From: Umezawaea sp042738955 | GTDB lineage: Bacteria > Actinomycetota > Actinomycetes > Mycobacteriales > Pseudonocardiaceae | Assembly: GCF_042738955.1 (NCBI RefSeq) | Contig: NZ_JBHYHC010000006.1 | Span: 1 to 64,000 of the forward strand | Reading direction: 5' to 3' | Length of the DNA stretch: 64,000 bases | Part shown: positions 41,646 to 49,481 of the stretch, one piece after another | Position numbering within the stretch: the stretch's first letter is position 1 | Layout of the letters: each line of letters starts with the position of its first letter | The notes under the pieces: generated by a model | The model's database searches: none | The model's input: the letters and a program-made list of their open reading frames with translations, nothing else | Told to the model about the DNA's origin: nothing | Position numbers and translations under genes: made by a program

Positions 41646-42938
41646 ATGGCGCCCGTGTCGACCGAGACCGTGATCTGGATCGTTGTAGCCGTAGTGGCCG
41701 TGCTCGCGGTGGCCCTCGTCGTCGGTGTGGTCCTGGCCCGCCGCAGGCGGATCAGCCTGACCGACCGGGAGGAGACCCCGAAGGCCACCGGGTACAAGGC
41801 GGGGGGCGGCATCGCGTTCGCGCCCGCCGAGCACCCCGTCGCCGACCGGACGGAGGTCGACGGCCAACCCGGTGTCGGCGACGACGCGTCCGTGCCGCGC
41901 GACTCGGTCAAGCGGCCGCTCGTGGACGTGGCCATCCCCGACGAGGTCGTGGTCGAACCCAAGGCCGAACCCGAACCCGAGCACGTCGAGGACGAGCCCG
42001 CGCTCGACGAGATCGAGCCCACCTCGGGCAGGCTGGAACGCCTGCGCGGCAGGCTCTCCCGGTCCCGCTCCACGCTCGGCACCGGCCTGCTGGGCCTGCT
42101 CGGCGCGGGCGACCTGGACGAGGACTCCTGGACCGACGTCGAGGACACGCTGCTGCTCGCCGACCTCGGCGCGGCCACCACGATGGAGATCGTCGAGACC
42201 CTCCGCGCGGAGATCGTCTCGCGCGGCGTGCGCACCCCCGACCAGGCCCGCGCGCTGCTGCGCGAGGTGCTGATCGAGAAGCTGCACCCCGACCTGGACC
42301 GCTCCGTGCGCGCCCTGCCCCACGCCGACGGCAAGCCCGCCGTCGCGCTGGTCGTCGGCGTCAACGGCGTCGGCAAGACCACCACCACCGGCAAGCTGGC
42401 CCGCGTGCTCGTCGCCGACGGCCGCACGGTGCTGCTGGGCGCGGCGGACACGTTCCGCGCCGCCGCCGCCGACCAGCTCCAGACCTGGGGTTCACGGGTC
42501 GGCGCGGACACCGTGCGCGGCCCGGAGAACGGCGACCCGGCCTCGGTGGCGTTCGAGGCCGTGAAGCGCGGCATCGACCTCGGCGTGGACACCGTCCTCA
42601 TCGACACGGCGGGCCGCCTGCACACCAAGACCGGCCTCATGGACGAGCTGGGCAAGGTCAAGCGGGTCGTGGAGAAGCAGTCCGAAGTGGACGAGGTGCT
42701 GCTGGTCCTCGACGCCACCACCGGGCAGAACGGCCTCACCCAGGCCCGCGTGTTCGCCGAGGTCGTCGCCATCACCGGCATCGTCCTCACCAAGCTCGAC
42801 GGCACCGCCAAGGGCGGCATCGTCTTCCAGGTGCAGCGCGAACTCGGCGTCCCGGTCAAGCTCGTGGGCCTCGGCGAGGGGGCCGACGACCTGGCCCCGT
42901 TCGAGCCGGGCGCCTTCGTGGACGCCCTGCTCGGCTAA
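41646..42938 (+). CDS. ftsY: signal recognition particle receptor FtsY
   Basis: 430-residue SRP receptor GTPase, delivering ribosome-nascent chains to the membrane. ATG 41646 follows GCGAGG. An N-terminal transmembrane helix (TVIWIVVAVVAVLAVALVVGVVL) anchors it, as in other actinomycetes. An acidic, Pro-rich linker follows to about residue 130. The NG domain has GVNGVGKTTTTGKLA (around 238-252), DTFRAAAADQL, DTAGRLHTK, and TKLDGTAKGG. It is adjacent to anmK instead of smc; about 9 kb of other genes separate the normally close smc and ftsY. Confidence 0.96.
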   Translation: MAPVSTETVIWIVVAVVAVLAVALVVGVVLARRRRISLTDREETPKATGYKAGGGIAFAPAEHPVADRTEVDGQPGVGDDASVPRDSVKRPLVDVAIPDEVVVEPKAEPEPEHVEDEPALDEIEPTSGRLERLRGRLSRSRSTLGTGLLGLLGAGDLDEDSWTDVEDTLLLADLGAATTMEIVETLRAEIVSRGVRTPDQARALLREVLIEKLHPDLDRSVRALPHADGKPAVALVVGVNGVGKTTTTGKLARVLVADGRTVLLGAADTFRAAAADQLQTWGSRVGADTVRGPENGDPASVAFEAVKRGIDLGVDTVLIDTAGRLHTKTGLMDELGKVKRVVEKQSEVDEVLLVLDATTGQNGLTQARVFAEVVAITGIVLTKLDGTAKGGIVFQVQRELGVPVKLVGLGEGADDLAPFEPGAFVDALLG

Positions 42939-42980
42939 ATCCGGTTGCCCCGCACCGAGACCGGAACGGATGATCGGCCC

Positions 42981-43481
42981 GTGGACGCGCTAGCCGAAAG
43001 TGCCATCAGGAACTCGTTCGTCAACTGCTCGAAGGGCGAGGCGAAGCGCCTGACGCTGCCGGGGAAGCTGGCCGACATCGCGTGGTCGGACCTGGACTTC
43101 TTGGGCTGGCGCGACCCCAAGGCGGTGAACAACGCCTACGTCGTGCTGCCGCGCGAGGACGGGCTCGTGGGCCTCGCGCTGTCGTCCGCGACCCAGCCCA
43201 AGGGCCGGGTCAAGCAGTCGATGTGCGCGTTCTGCTGCACGGTCCACGGCCAGGCCGACGTGTCGCTGTTCTCGGCCCGCCGGGTCGGGGCGGCGGGCAA
43301 GCTCGGCAACACCGTCGGCACGTACATCTGCGCGGACCTGGCCTGCTGCCAGTACACCCGCGGCAGGCGCAGCGCGTCCGGCCCGAAGCCGACCGAGGCG
43401 CTGAGCGTGGACGAGCGGATCGAGCGCACCGTGTCGAACCTGAACCGGTTCGTGGACGAGGTCCTCACCGACAACGCGTAG
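42981..43481 (+). CDS. FBP (treble-clef zinc finger) domain protein
   Basis: 166-residue protein of the FBP family, named after the C-terminal domain of elongation-factor-G-binding proteins. GTG 42981 gives DALAESAIRNSFVNCSKGEAKRLTLP, the typical N-terminus. The zinc treble clef uses CAFCCTVHG (about residue 89) and ICADLACCQYTRG (about 125). Family members contact ribosomal factors in Firmicutes; in actinomycetes the function is unknown. It follows ftsY by 42 bases. Confidence 0.8.
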   Translation: MDALAESAIRNSFVNCSKGEAKRLTLPGKLADIAWSDLDFLGWRDPKAVNNAYVVLPREDGLVGLALSSATQPKGRVKQSMCAFCCTVHGQADVSLFSARRVGAAGKLGNTVGTYICADLACCQYTRGRRSASGPKPTEALSVDERIERTVSNLNRFVDEVLTDNA

Positions 43482-43499
43482 AGGACCTCGTCCCACGGA

Positions 43500-44819
43500 T
43501 CACACAGCGGCCAGCGACCCCACCTTCGAGCGGACGAACTCGCGGATCGACGACGTCATGTAGTCGATCATCTCGTCGGTCAGCTTCGGGTGGACGCCCA
43601 GCCAGAACGTGCGCTCGGTGATGACGTCGCTGTTCGTCAGGTCGCCCACCACGCGGTACTCCGCGCCCTGGTAGGCGGGCTGGCGGGTCAGGTTGCCGCC
43701 GAACAGCAGCCGCGTGGCGATCTTGCGGCCCTCCAGGAACGACACCAGCTCGGCCCGCCGGAACGGCAGCTCGCGGCCCAGCGTCAGCAGGAACCCGAAC
43801 CAGCTCGGGTCGCTGTCCTTCGTGGCCTCCGGCAGGACCAGGCCCGGCACGTCGGCCAGCCCGTCGCGCAGCCGCTGCCAGTTCCGCCTGCGGGCCGCGG
43901 AGAACGTCTCCAGCTTCGCCAGCTGGGTCACGCCCAGCGCGGCCTGCTGGTCGGTGGACTTCAGGTTGTAGCCGATGTGCGTGTACGTGTACTTGTGGTC
44001 GTAGCCCTGCGGCAGCGTCCCCAGCTGCCAGCCGAAGCGCTTGTGGCACGTGTTGTCGTGCGCGGGCTCGCACCAGCAGTCGCGGCCCCAGTCGCGGACC
44101 GACTCGACGATCTTGCCCAGCTTCAGGTTGCCGGTCGCGACGCAGCCGCCCTCACCCGTGGTGATGTGGTGCGCGGGGTAGAAGCTCACGGTCGCCAGGT
44201 CGCCGAACGTGCCGGTCAGCTTGCCGCGGTAGGTGGAACCCAAGGCGTCGCAGTTGTCCTCGACGAGCCACAGGTTGTTGTCACGGGCGATCTGGGCGAT
44301 CTCCTCGACCTCGTACGGGTTGCCCAGCGTGTGGGCGAGCACGATCGCCTTGGTCTTCGGGCCGACCGCGGACGCGATGGCCTCGGCGGTGGCGTTGTAG
44401 GTCCCCAGCTGCACGTCGACGAAGACGGGCACGAGACCGTTCTGGATGATCGGGTTCACCGTGGTCGGGAAGCCCGCCGCGACGGTCACGACCTCGTCGC
44501 CGCGCTGGAGCCTGCGCTCGCCGAGGCTGCGGGACGTCAGCGCGGTCACCGCGACCAGGTTCGCCGACGAGCCCGAGTTGACCATGTACGCCTTGCGCAG
44601 GCCGAACGTCCGCGCCAACGCCGTCTCGAATTCCCGCGTCGACTTCCCGGAAACGATCCGCATGTTCAACGCGGCCTCGACGACGGCCACCCGGTCGTCC
44701 TCGTCGAACACCGCCCCTCCGGTGAGGATCGGCGTTTCACCGGGAATGAATTCCGCGGTCTCCGCTTTCTCCCGGTGGTATTTCCGGACGGTTTCCAGGA
44801 TTTCTTCCTCGAGGCTCAT
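43500..44819 (-). CDS. NDP-4-keto-6-deoxyhexose 3-dehydratase (PMP, [2Fe-2S])
   Basis: 439-residue enzyme of the RfbH/AscC (E1)/SpnQ family, which removes the C3 hydroxyl of an NDP-4-keto-6-deoxyhexose on the way to 3,6-dideoxy or 2,3,6-trideoxy sugars. The aminotransferase-like fold binds PMP; the usual Lys is replaced by His217 in SFYPAHHIT, as in E1. Cysteines follow the E1 cluster spacing exactly: Cys190-x57-Cys248-x1-Cys250-x7-Cys258 (DNCDAL, DCWC, NTCHKRFGW). ATG 44819 overlaps the upstream glycosyltransferase stop by ATGA. A reductase partner (E3-like) is not in the window. Confidence 0.9.
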   Translation of the reverse strand: MSLEEEILETVRKYHREKAETAEFIPGETPILTGGAVFDEDDRVAVVEAALNMRIVSGKSTREFETALARTFGLRKAYMVNSGSSANLVAVTALTSRSLGERRLQRGDEVVTVAAGFPTTVNPIIQNGLVPVFVDVQLGTYNATAEAIASAVGPKTKAIVLAHTLGNPYEVEEIAQIARDNNLWLVEDNCDALGSTYRGKLTGTFGDLATVSFYPAHHITTGEGGCVATGNLKLGKIVESVRDWGRDCWCEPAHDNTCHKRFGWQLGTLPQGYDHKYTYTHIGYNLKSTDQQAALGVTQLAKLETFSAARRRNWQRLRDGLADVPGLVLPEATKDSDPSWFGFLLTLGRELPFRRAELVSFLEGRKIATRLLFGGNLTRQPAYQGAEYRVVGDLTNSDVITERTFWLGVHPKLTDEMIDYMTSSIREFVRSKVGSLAAV

Positions 44820-45973
44820 GCGGCAGCCCATTCGGTGCGCGGGGACACCACGGTCTCGAGGTGCTTCACCACGGACGCGGGGGACAGCTGGTCGTCGTTC
44901 TCCTGCTGGAGCCGGGCCGCGACGAGCCGCGCGCCGGAGTGGGTGAGCAGCCCGCAGACGGCCTCGCGGATGTTCTCCACGGTCTGCTCGGCCGGGTGCA
45001 GCGACACCGCGCCGCCGATGGCCGCGAGCCGGTCGCCGTGCTGGAAGTGCACGCACATCTGCGGCAGCACCACCTGCGGCAGGCCGTGCGCGATCGTGGC
45101 GAGGAGGCTGCCCGCGCCACCGTGGTTGATCACCAGGTCGCACGTCGGCAGCAGGTCGTGCAGCGGCATCCCGCGCACCACGCGAACGTTCGCGGGCAGG
45201 TCGCCGTCGTGGTCCAGGCCCCAGCCCGCGGCCACCACGACCTCGGCGTCGATGTCCCGCATCGCCTCCAGCGTCGTGTGCAGCACCTCCGAGTGCTTGC
45301 CCCGGATCGGCACGTTCCCCAAGGTCACGGCCACGCGCTTGCCCAGCGGCTTGTCCAGCAGCCAGTCCGGCAGCACGGCGGACCCGTTGAACGGGATCCA
45401 GCTCATCGGCAGCGACTCGGCGGGCGGCTTGCCGACCTGCATGCTGCGCGGGCACACGTCGATCCAGCGCACGGGCGGCGGCGGCGCGCCGTGCAGGCCC
45501 CAGTCGCGGTAGAGGTACGCCAGCCGCTGGTGCACCAGCTCGTCGACCTCCGGCGGCAGCGTCAGGCCCCAGCCGTGCTTCACCGTCGGGATGCCGAGCC
45601 GGGCGGCCACGATCGGGCCCGCGTACTCCCACGACGTGTGCATCACGACGTCCGGCCGCCAGCGCTCGGCGATCTCGAACAGCTTCCCGACGTGCCGCTC
45701 CGCCAGCGGGCCGTAGTAGTCGGCGACGTGCTCGGCCAGCGACTCGACGCTGGCGTCCTGCGGGGGCCGCCGGGCGTGGTCGGCCACGAGCTCGGCCAGC
45801 GGCACGTCGTCGCCGAGGGAGATCGCCGACACCCCCGCCGACGCGGTCACGCCCGCCATGGTCTTCGGCATCGCGACGACGACGTGGTGACCAGCGCTCC
45901 GAAGCGCCCACAACAGCGGGATCATCGGGTAGAAATGCCCCTGGTTGGGGCAGCTTGTAACCAATACCTTCAT
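44816..45973 (-). CDS. macrolide-type (GT1) glycosyltransferase
   Basis: 385-residue GT-B glycosyltransferase of the EryCIII/DesVII-like family, starting at ATG 45973. The N-terminal acceptor domain begins MKVLVTSCPNQGHFYPMIPLLWALRSAGH. The donor domain has LVINHGGAGSLLATIAHGLPQVVLPQ, the nucleotide-sugar motif with the typical HGGAGS, and HFQHGDRLAA. These enzymes attach deoxysugars to polyketides and other natural products. It is translationally coupled to the 3-dehydratase, so the donor is probably a 3-deoxy sugar. The acceptor is unknown: no biosynthetic core enzymes are nearby. Confidence 0.88.
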   Translation of the reverse strand: MKVLVTSCPNQGHFYPMIPLLWALRSAGHHVVVAMPKTMAGVTASAGVSAISLGDDVPLAELVADHARRPPQDASVESLAEHVADYYGPLAERHVGKLFEIAERWRPDVVMHTSWEYAGPIVAARLGIPTVKHGWGLTLPPEVDELVHQRLAYLYRDWGLHGAPPPPVRWIDVCPRSMQVGKPPAESLPMSWIPFNGSAVLPDWLLDKPLGKRVAVTLGNVPIRGKHSEVLHTTLEAMRDIDAEVVVAAGWGLDHDGDLPANVRVVRGMPLHDLLPTCDLVINHGGAGSLLATIAHGLPQVVLPQMCVHFQHGDRLAAIGGAVSLHPAEQTVENIREAVCGLLTHSGARLVAARLQQENDDQLSPASVVKHLETVVSPRTEWAAA

Positions 45974-46148
45974 GCGAATGCGCCGCCTTCTCCAGTCGTT
46001 ACCGCGATATGGCGGAATGGCGATACTCGAGATAAAACGATAGGGACACCGTCAGTGGGCGAACACCCCTGGCGGGCCCCTAACGTGGGTTCGAAACCTG
46101 CCTAGGGGTGGAGTAACCTGCTGTTTCTCGCTGATCAAGGGGGCTGCG

Positions 46149-46442
46149 GTGCGGGCGCGACTTCAGGTGGCCGGTGGCACGCACGGGGACCTGCTGGCGT
46201 TGCGGGATTGGCTCGCGGGCACCCCCGAGTTCCACGACCGGGTGACCTTCGAGCTGCCCGGCGCCCAGCCGGGGGAGAAGGGCGGTCTCGCGACCGTCGT
46301 CCTGGTCTCGCTCGGAGCAGGTGGCACGTCCCCGCTCGCCGAGTCGGTGTCGGCGTGGCTCGACCGGCGGGAGGCCGAGGTGACCGTGCTGCTCACCGCG
46401 CCGGACGGCGGGACCGCCGAGCTGACCCGCGGTCGGGAGTGA
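46149..46442 (+). CDS. EACC1-type effector-associated small protein
   Basis: 97-residue protein starting at GTG 46149. It resembles the effector-associated constant component 1 (EACC1) family: a beta-alpha start RARLQVAGGTHGDLLALRDWLAGTPEF, a strand ATVVLVSLG, a helix AESVSAWLDRR and a closing VTVLLTAPDGGTAELTRG. EACC1 proteins precede caspase-like or other effectors in prokaryotic conflict systems and are thought to gate them. It is separated by a single base from a caspase-like gene, as expected. Confidence 0.78.
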   Translation: MRARLQVAGGTHGDLLALRDWLAGTPEFHDRVTFELPGAQPGEKGGLATVVLVSLGAGGTSPLAESVSAWLDRREAEVTVLLTAPDGGTAELTRGRE

Positions 46443-46443
46443 C

Positions 46444-47061
46444 GTGCGATTACCCGACGGCGTCCGGTCGCGCGCGGTGCTGATGGGCACCAGCCGCGCG
46501 GCGGACCCCGGCCTGGCCGAGCTGCCCGCGGTGCGGAGCGACCTGGCGGAGTTGGCCGAGGTCCTCGTCGACGGGGGCCTGCGCTGCTCGGTGCTGGCGG
46601 ACCGGACCGTCCGGGTGTTCGGCGACGAGTTGGAGCTGGCCGCCTCGCAGGCCGAGGAACTGCTGTTCGCGTACTACTCGGGCCACGGGCTGCTGGACGG
46701 GCGGGGCAGGCTGTTCCTCGCCACCCCGGACACCAGGCTCGACCGGGTGCGGTGGACCGCGCTGCCGTTCCGGGACGTCCGGGACGTGCTGCTGGACGCC
46801 CCGGCCCACCAGCGGGTGCTGGTGCTGGACTGCGCGTTCGCCCCTGAAGTCCTTGCGGCGCTGGGAGATCCGCGGTCGGTGCTCTCCGAGCAGCTCGACA
46901 TCCCCGGCGTGCCCACGCTGGTGGCCGCCCGCGCTTCGGGGCTGCTGACCCGCCGCCTGGTCGACGTCCTGCGGGCCGAGGGCACCGCGGACCGGCTGAG
47001 CGTGGTCTACCGGGGGTTGCTGGGCGCCGGGAGGCCGAAGCCCTGGACGCTCAGGAACTAG
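46444..47061 (+). CDS. caspase-like peptidase (C14 family), EACC1-associated
   Basis: 205-residue caspase-fold protein starting at GTG 46444. The catalytic His is His81 in LLFAYYSGHGLLD and the catalytic Cys is Cys130 in RVLVLDCAFAP. The start RLPDGVRSRAVLMGTS is typical of EACC1-linked caspases. The motif after the Cys is AFAP where relatives often have CFSG, and there is no fused effector or sensor domain, so this is the minimal, stand-alone form. Such proteases are believed to act in regulated self-cleavage or toxicity after infection signals. Its last 11 bases overlap the convergent IclR gene. Confidence 0.82.
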   Translation: MRLPDGVRSRAVLMGTSRAADPGLAELPAVRSDLAELAEVLVDGGLRCSVLADRTVRVFGDELELAASQAEELLFAYYSGHGLLDGRGRLFLATPDTRLDRVRWTALPFRDVRDVLLDAPAHQRVLVLDCAFAPEVLAALGDPRSVLSEQLDIPGVPTLVAARASGLLTRRLVDVLRAEGTADRLSVVYRGLLGAGRPKPWTLRN

Positions 47062-47806
47062 CGGCCTGGTCCGTCAACCGCTTCGCGATGGCCAAGACCT
47101 CGGGCAGGATCCGCGCGACGGCGTCCTTGGTGAGACGGCCCTCCGGACCGGACACCGACACGGCCGACAGGGTCGGAGCGCCCACCAGCGGCACGGCGAT
47201 GCAGCGCACGCCGAGTTCCTGCTCGCTCTCGTCCAGCGCGTAGCCCTGCTCGGCGATCTGGGCCAGCGAGTCCAGCAGCTCCTGCGGGTCGGTGATCGTG
47301 TTCGGCGTGTACGCGGGCAGCCCGGTGCGCTCCAGCAGCGCCACGACCTCGGCGCGCGGCAGCTGCGACAGCATGGCCTTGCCGACGCCCGTCCCGTGCG
47401 GCAGCAGCCGTCGGCCGACCTCGGTGAACATCCGCATCGAGTGCTTCGACGGCACCTGCGCCACGTACACGACCTCGTCGCCGTCGAGCACCGCGAGGTT
47501 CGCCGTCTCCTCGACCTCGTCGACCAGTTCGGTCAGGAACGGCCGCGCCCACGTGCCGAACTGGCGGCCCGCGCTCTCGCCGAGCCGGATCAGCCGCGAA
47601 CCGAGGGTGTAGCGACGGTTGCGGTTCTGCCGCACGTACCCCAGCGTGACAAGGGTGCGGATGAGGCGGTGGATGGTCGGCAGCGGCAGCCCGGTGGTGG
47701 CGGCCAGCTCGGACAGGCTCGCCTCGCCGCCCGCGTCGGCCAGTCGTTCGAGCAGGTCGAAGGCGCGTTGGAGGGACTGCACTCCACCTGAGGACTCGCG
47801 CGCCAT
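47051..47806 (-). CDS. IclR family transcriptional regulator (AllR-like)
   Basis: 251-residue regulator. ATG 47806 follows GGGAG. The N-terminal winged helix is GGVQSLQRAFDLLERL, ASLSELAATTGLPLPTIHRLIRTLVTLGYV. The C-terminal effector-binding GAF-like domain includes MRMFTEVGRRLLPHGTGVGKAMLSQLP and EQELGVRCIAVPLVG with its conserved ligand Cys. It is divergent from malate synthase and near the urate/allantoin genes, so control of glyoxylate and allantoin use, with glyoxylate or allantoate as ligand, is the likely role. That role is inferred from context. Confidence 0.88.
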   Translation of the reverse strand: MARESSGGVQSLQRAFDLLERLADAGGEASLSELAATTGLPLPTIHRLIRTLVTLGYVRQNRNRRYTLGSRLIRLGESAGRQFGTWARPFLTELVDEVEETANLAVLDGDEVVYVAQVPSKHSMRMFTEVGRRLLPHGTGVGKAMLSQLPRAEVVALLERTGLPAYTPNTITDPQELLDSLAQIAEQGYALDESEQELGVRCIAVPLVGAPTLSAVSVSGPEGRLTKDAVARILPEVLAIAKRLTDQAASS

Positions 47807-47845
47807 GATCACTCCCGTAGTCGGCCGGGTGGAGTCTAGTCGTCG

Positions 47846-47864
47846 TTGCAGTTCCGCTATGCAA
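47846..47864. promoter_or_regulatory. candidate IclR operator between iclR and aceB
   Basis: TTGCAGTTCCGCTATGCAA is a 19-bp interrupted palindrome (TTGCA/TGCAA arms) with a TTCCGC core in the divergent promoter. AT-rich sequence with AACTATAG follows (47866-47873), possibly a promoter -10 region. The core recurs near the urate genes. Confidence 0.5.
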
Positions 47865-47932
47865 AAACTATAGTCCGCGAAGTAGAAAAGTACCCCCAGA
47901 AGCTGTGTGTCCAAGAAAGAGTGAGGACCTCC

Positions 47933-49480
47933 ATGCCCGACATCGGTGTCGCTGTACTCGGCTCCCAGGTCGAACGGGACGAGGAGGTGCTCACCCCGGA
48001 GGCGCTCGACTTCGTGGCCGGTTTGCACCGGGCGTTCGCCTCGACCCGCGACGACCTGCTGAAGCGCCGCGCCGAACGCCGCGCGACCGGGAAGCTGGAC
48101 TTCCTGCCCGAGACGGCGAACGTCCGCGCGGGTGACTGGAGCGTCGCCGCCGCCCCGCCCGCGCTGACCGACCGGCGCGTCGAGATCACCGGGCCGACCG
48201 AGCGGAAGATGGCGATCAACGCCCTCAACTCCGGCGCCAAGGTGTGGCTCGCCGACCTGGAGGACGCGAACACCCCGCACTGGGAGAACGTGGTCTCCGG
48301 CCAGGTCAACCTCTACGACGCCGCGCGCGGCACCATCGAGTTCACCTCGCCCGAGGGCAAGCACTACGCGCTGAAGGACGACGTGGAGCGCCCGGCGATC
48401 GTGGTCCGCCCGCGCGGCTGGCACCTCGACGAGCGGCACCTGGAGATCGACGGCCGCCCCGCCGTGGGCGCGCTGGTCGACTTCGGCCTGCACTTCTTCC
48501 ACAACGCCTCGCTCGGCAAGCCGTACTACTACCTGCCGAAGATGGAGAGCCACCTCGAGGCGCGGCTGTGGAACGACGTGTTCACCGCCGCCGAGAAGCA
48601 GCTCGGCGTCCCGCACGGCTCGGTCCGCGCGACCGTGCTGATCGAGACCATCCCGGCCGCGTTCGAGATGGAGGAGATCCTCTACGAGCTGCGCGACCAC
48701 GCGTCGGGCCTGAACGCGGGCCGCTGGGACTACCTGTTCAGCGTCATCAAGTACTTCCGCGACGCGGGCGCGGACTTCGTGCTGCCGGACCGCAACAGCA
48801 TCACCATGACCGCGCCGTTCATGCGCGCCTACACCGAACTGCTGGTGCGCACCTGCCACAAGCGCGGGGCGTTCGCGATGGGCGGCATGGCCGCGTTCAT
48901 CCCGAACCGGCGCGACCCCGAGGTCACCGAGCGGGCGCTGGCGAAGGTCCGCGACGACAAGACCCGCGAGGCCACCGACGGCTTCGACGGCTCGTGGGTC
49001 GCGCACCCGGACCTCGTGCCGGTGTGCCGGGAGATCTTCGACGCCCAGCTCGGCGGCAAGTCCAACCAGCTCGACCGGCAGCGCGACGACGTGTCCGTGA
49101 CGGCCGCGCAGCTCCTGGACTTCAAGGCCACCGGCGGCGAGGCGACCAGGGCGGGCGTCGAGTCCGCCGTGGACGTCGGCCTGCGCTACCTCGTGTCCTG
49201 GTTGAGCGGCAACGGCGCGGCGGCCATCCACAACCTGATGGAGGACGCGGCGACCGCCGAGATCAGCCGGTCCCAGCTGTGGCAGTGGGTGCACAACGAG
49301 GTTGTGCTCAGCGACGGCACACCCGTGACGGCGGACCTGGTGCGGGAAGTGCTGGCGCGCACCAAGTCCGAGCTGTCCGGCGAGCACGTGGACGTGGCGG
49401 CCGAGCTGTTCGAGCAGGTCGCCCTGTCCGAGGAGTTCGCGGACTTCCTCACCGTCCCCGCCTACGCCAAGATCCCCTGA
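47933..49480 (+). CDS. aceB: malate synthase A
   Basis: 515-residue malate synthase, condensing glyoxylate with acetyl-CoA to malate. ATG 47933 follows GAGG. The TIM-barrel core has RVEITGPTERKMAINALNSGA and WLADLEDANTPHWENV near residues 95-120, and VLIETIPAAFEMEEILYEL and the Arg-bearing PDRNSITMTAPFMRAY later on. The length matches isoform A, not the longer G form. It is the first gene after the iclR promoter and 1 base from the next gene, so glyoxylate from allantoin is a natural substrate source. Isocitrate lyase is not in the window. Confidence 0.95.
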   Translation: MPDIGVAVLGSQVERDEEVLTPEALDFVAGLHRAFASTRDDLLKRRAERRATGKLDFLPETANVRAGDWSVAAAPPALTDRRVEITGPTERKMAINALNSGAKVWLADLEDANTPHWENVVSGQVNLYDAARGTIEFTSPEGKHYALKDDVERPAIVVRPRGWHLDERHLEIDGRPAVGALVDFGLHFFHNASLGKPYYYLPKMESHLEARLWNDVFTAAEKQLGVPHGSVRATVLIETIPAAFEMEEILYELRDHASGLNAGRWDYLFSVIKYFRDAGADFVLPDRNSITMTAPFMRAYTELLVRTCHKRGAFAMGGMAAFIPNRRDPEVTERALAKVRDDKTREATDGFDGSWVAHPDLVPVCREIFDAQLGGKSNQLDRQRDDVSVTAAQLLDFKATGGEATRAGVESAVDVGLRYLVSWLSGNGAAAIHNLMEDAATAEISRSQLWQWVHNEVVLSDGTPVTADLVREVLARTKSELSGEHVDVAAELFEQVALSEEFADFLTVPAYAKIP

Positions 49481-49481
49481 C

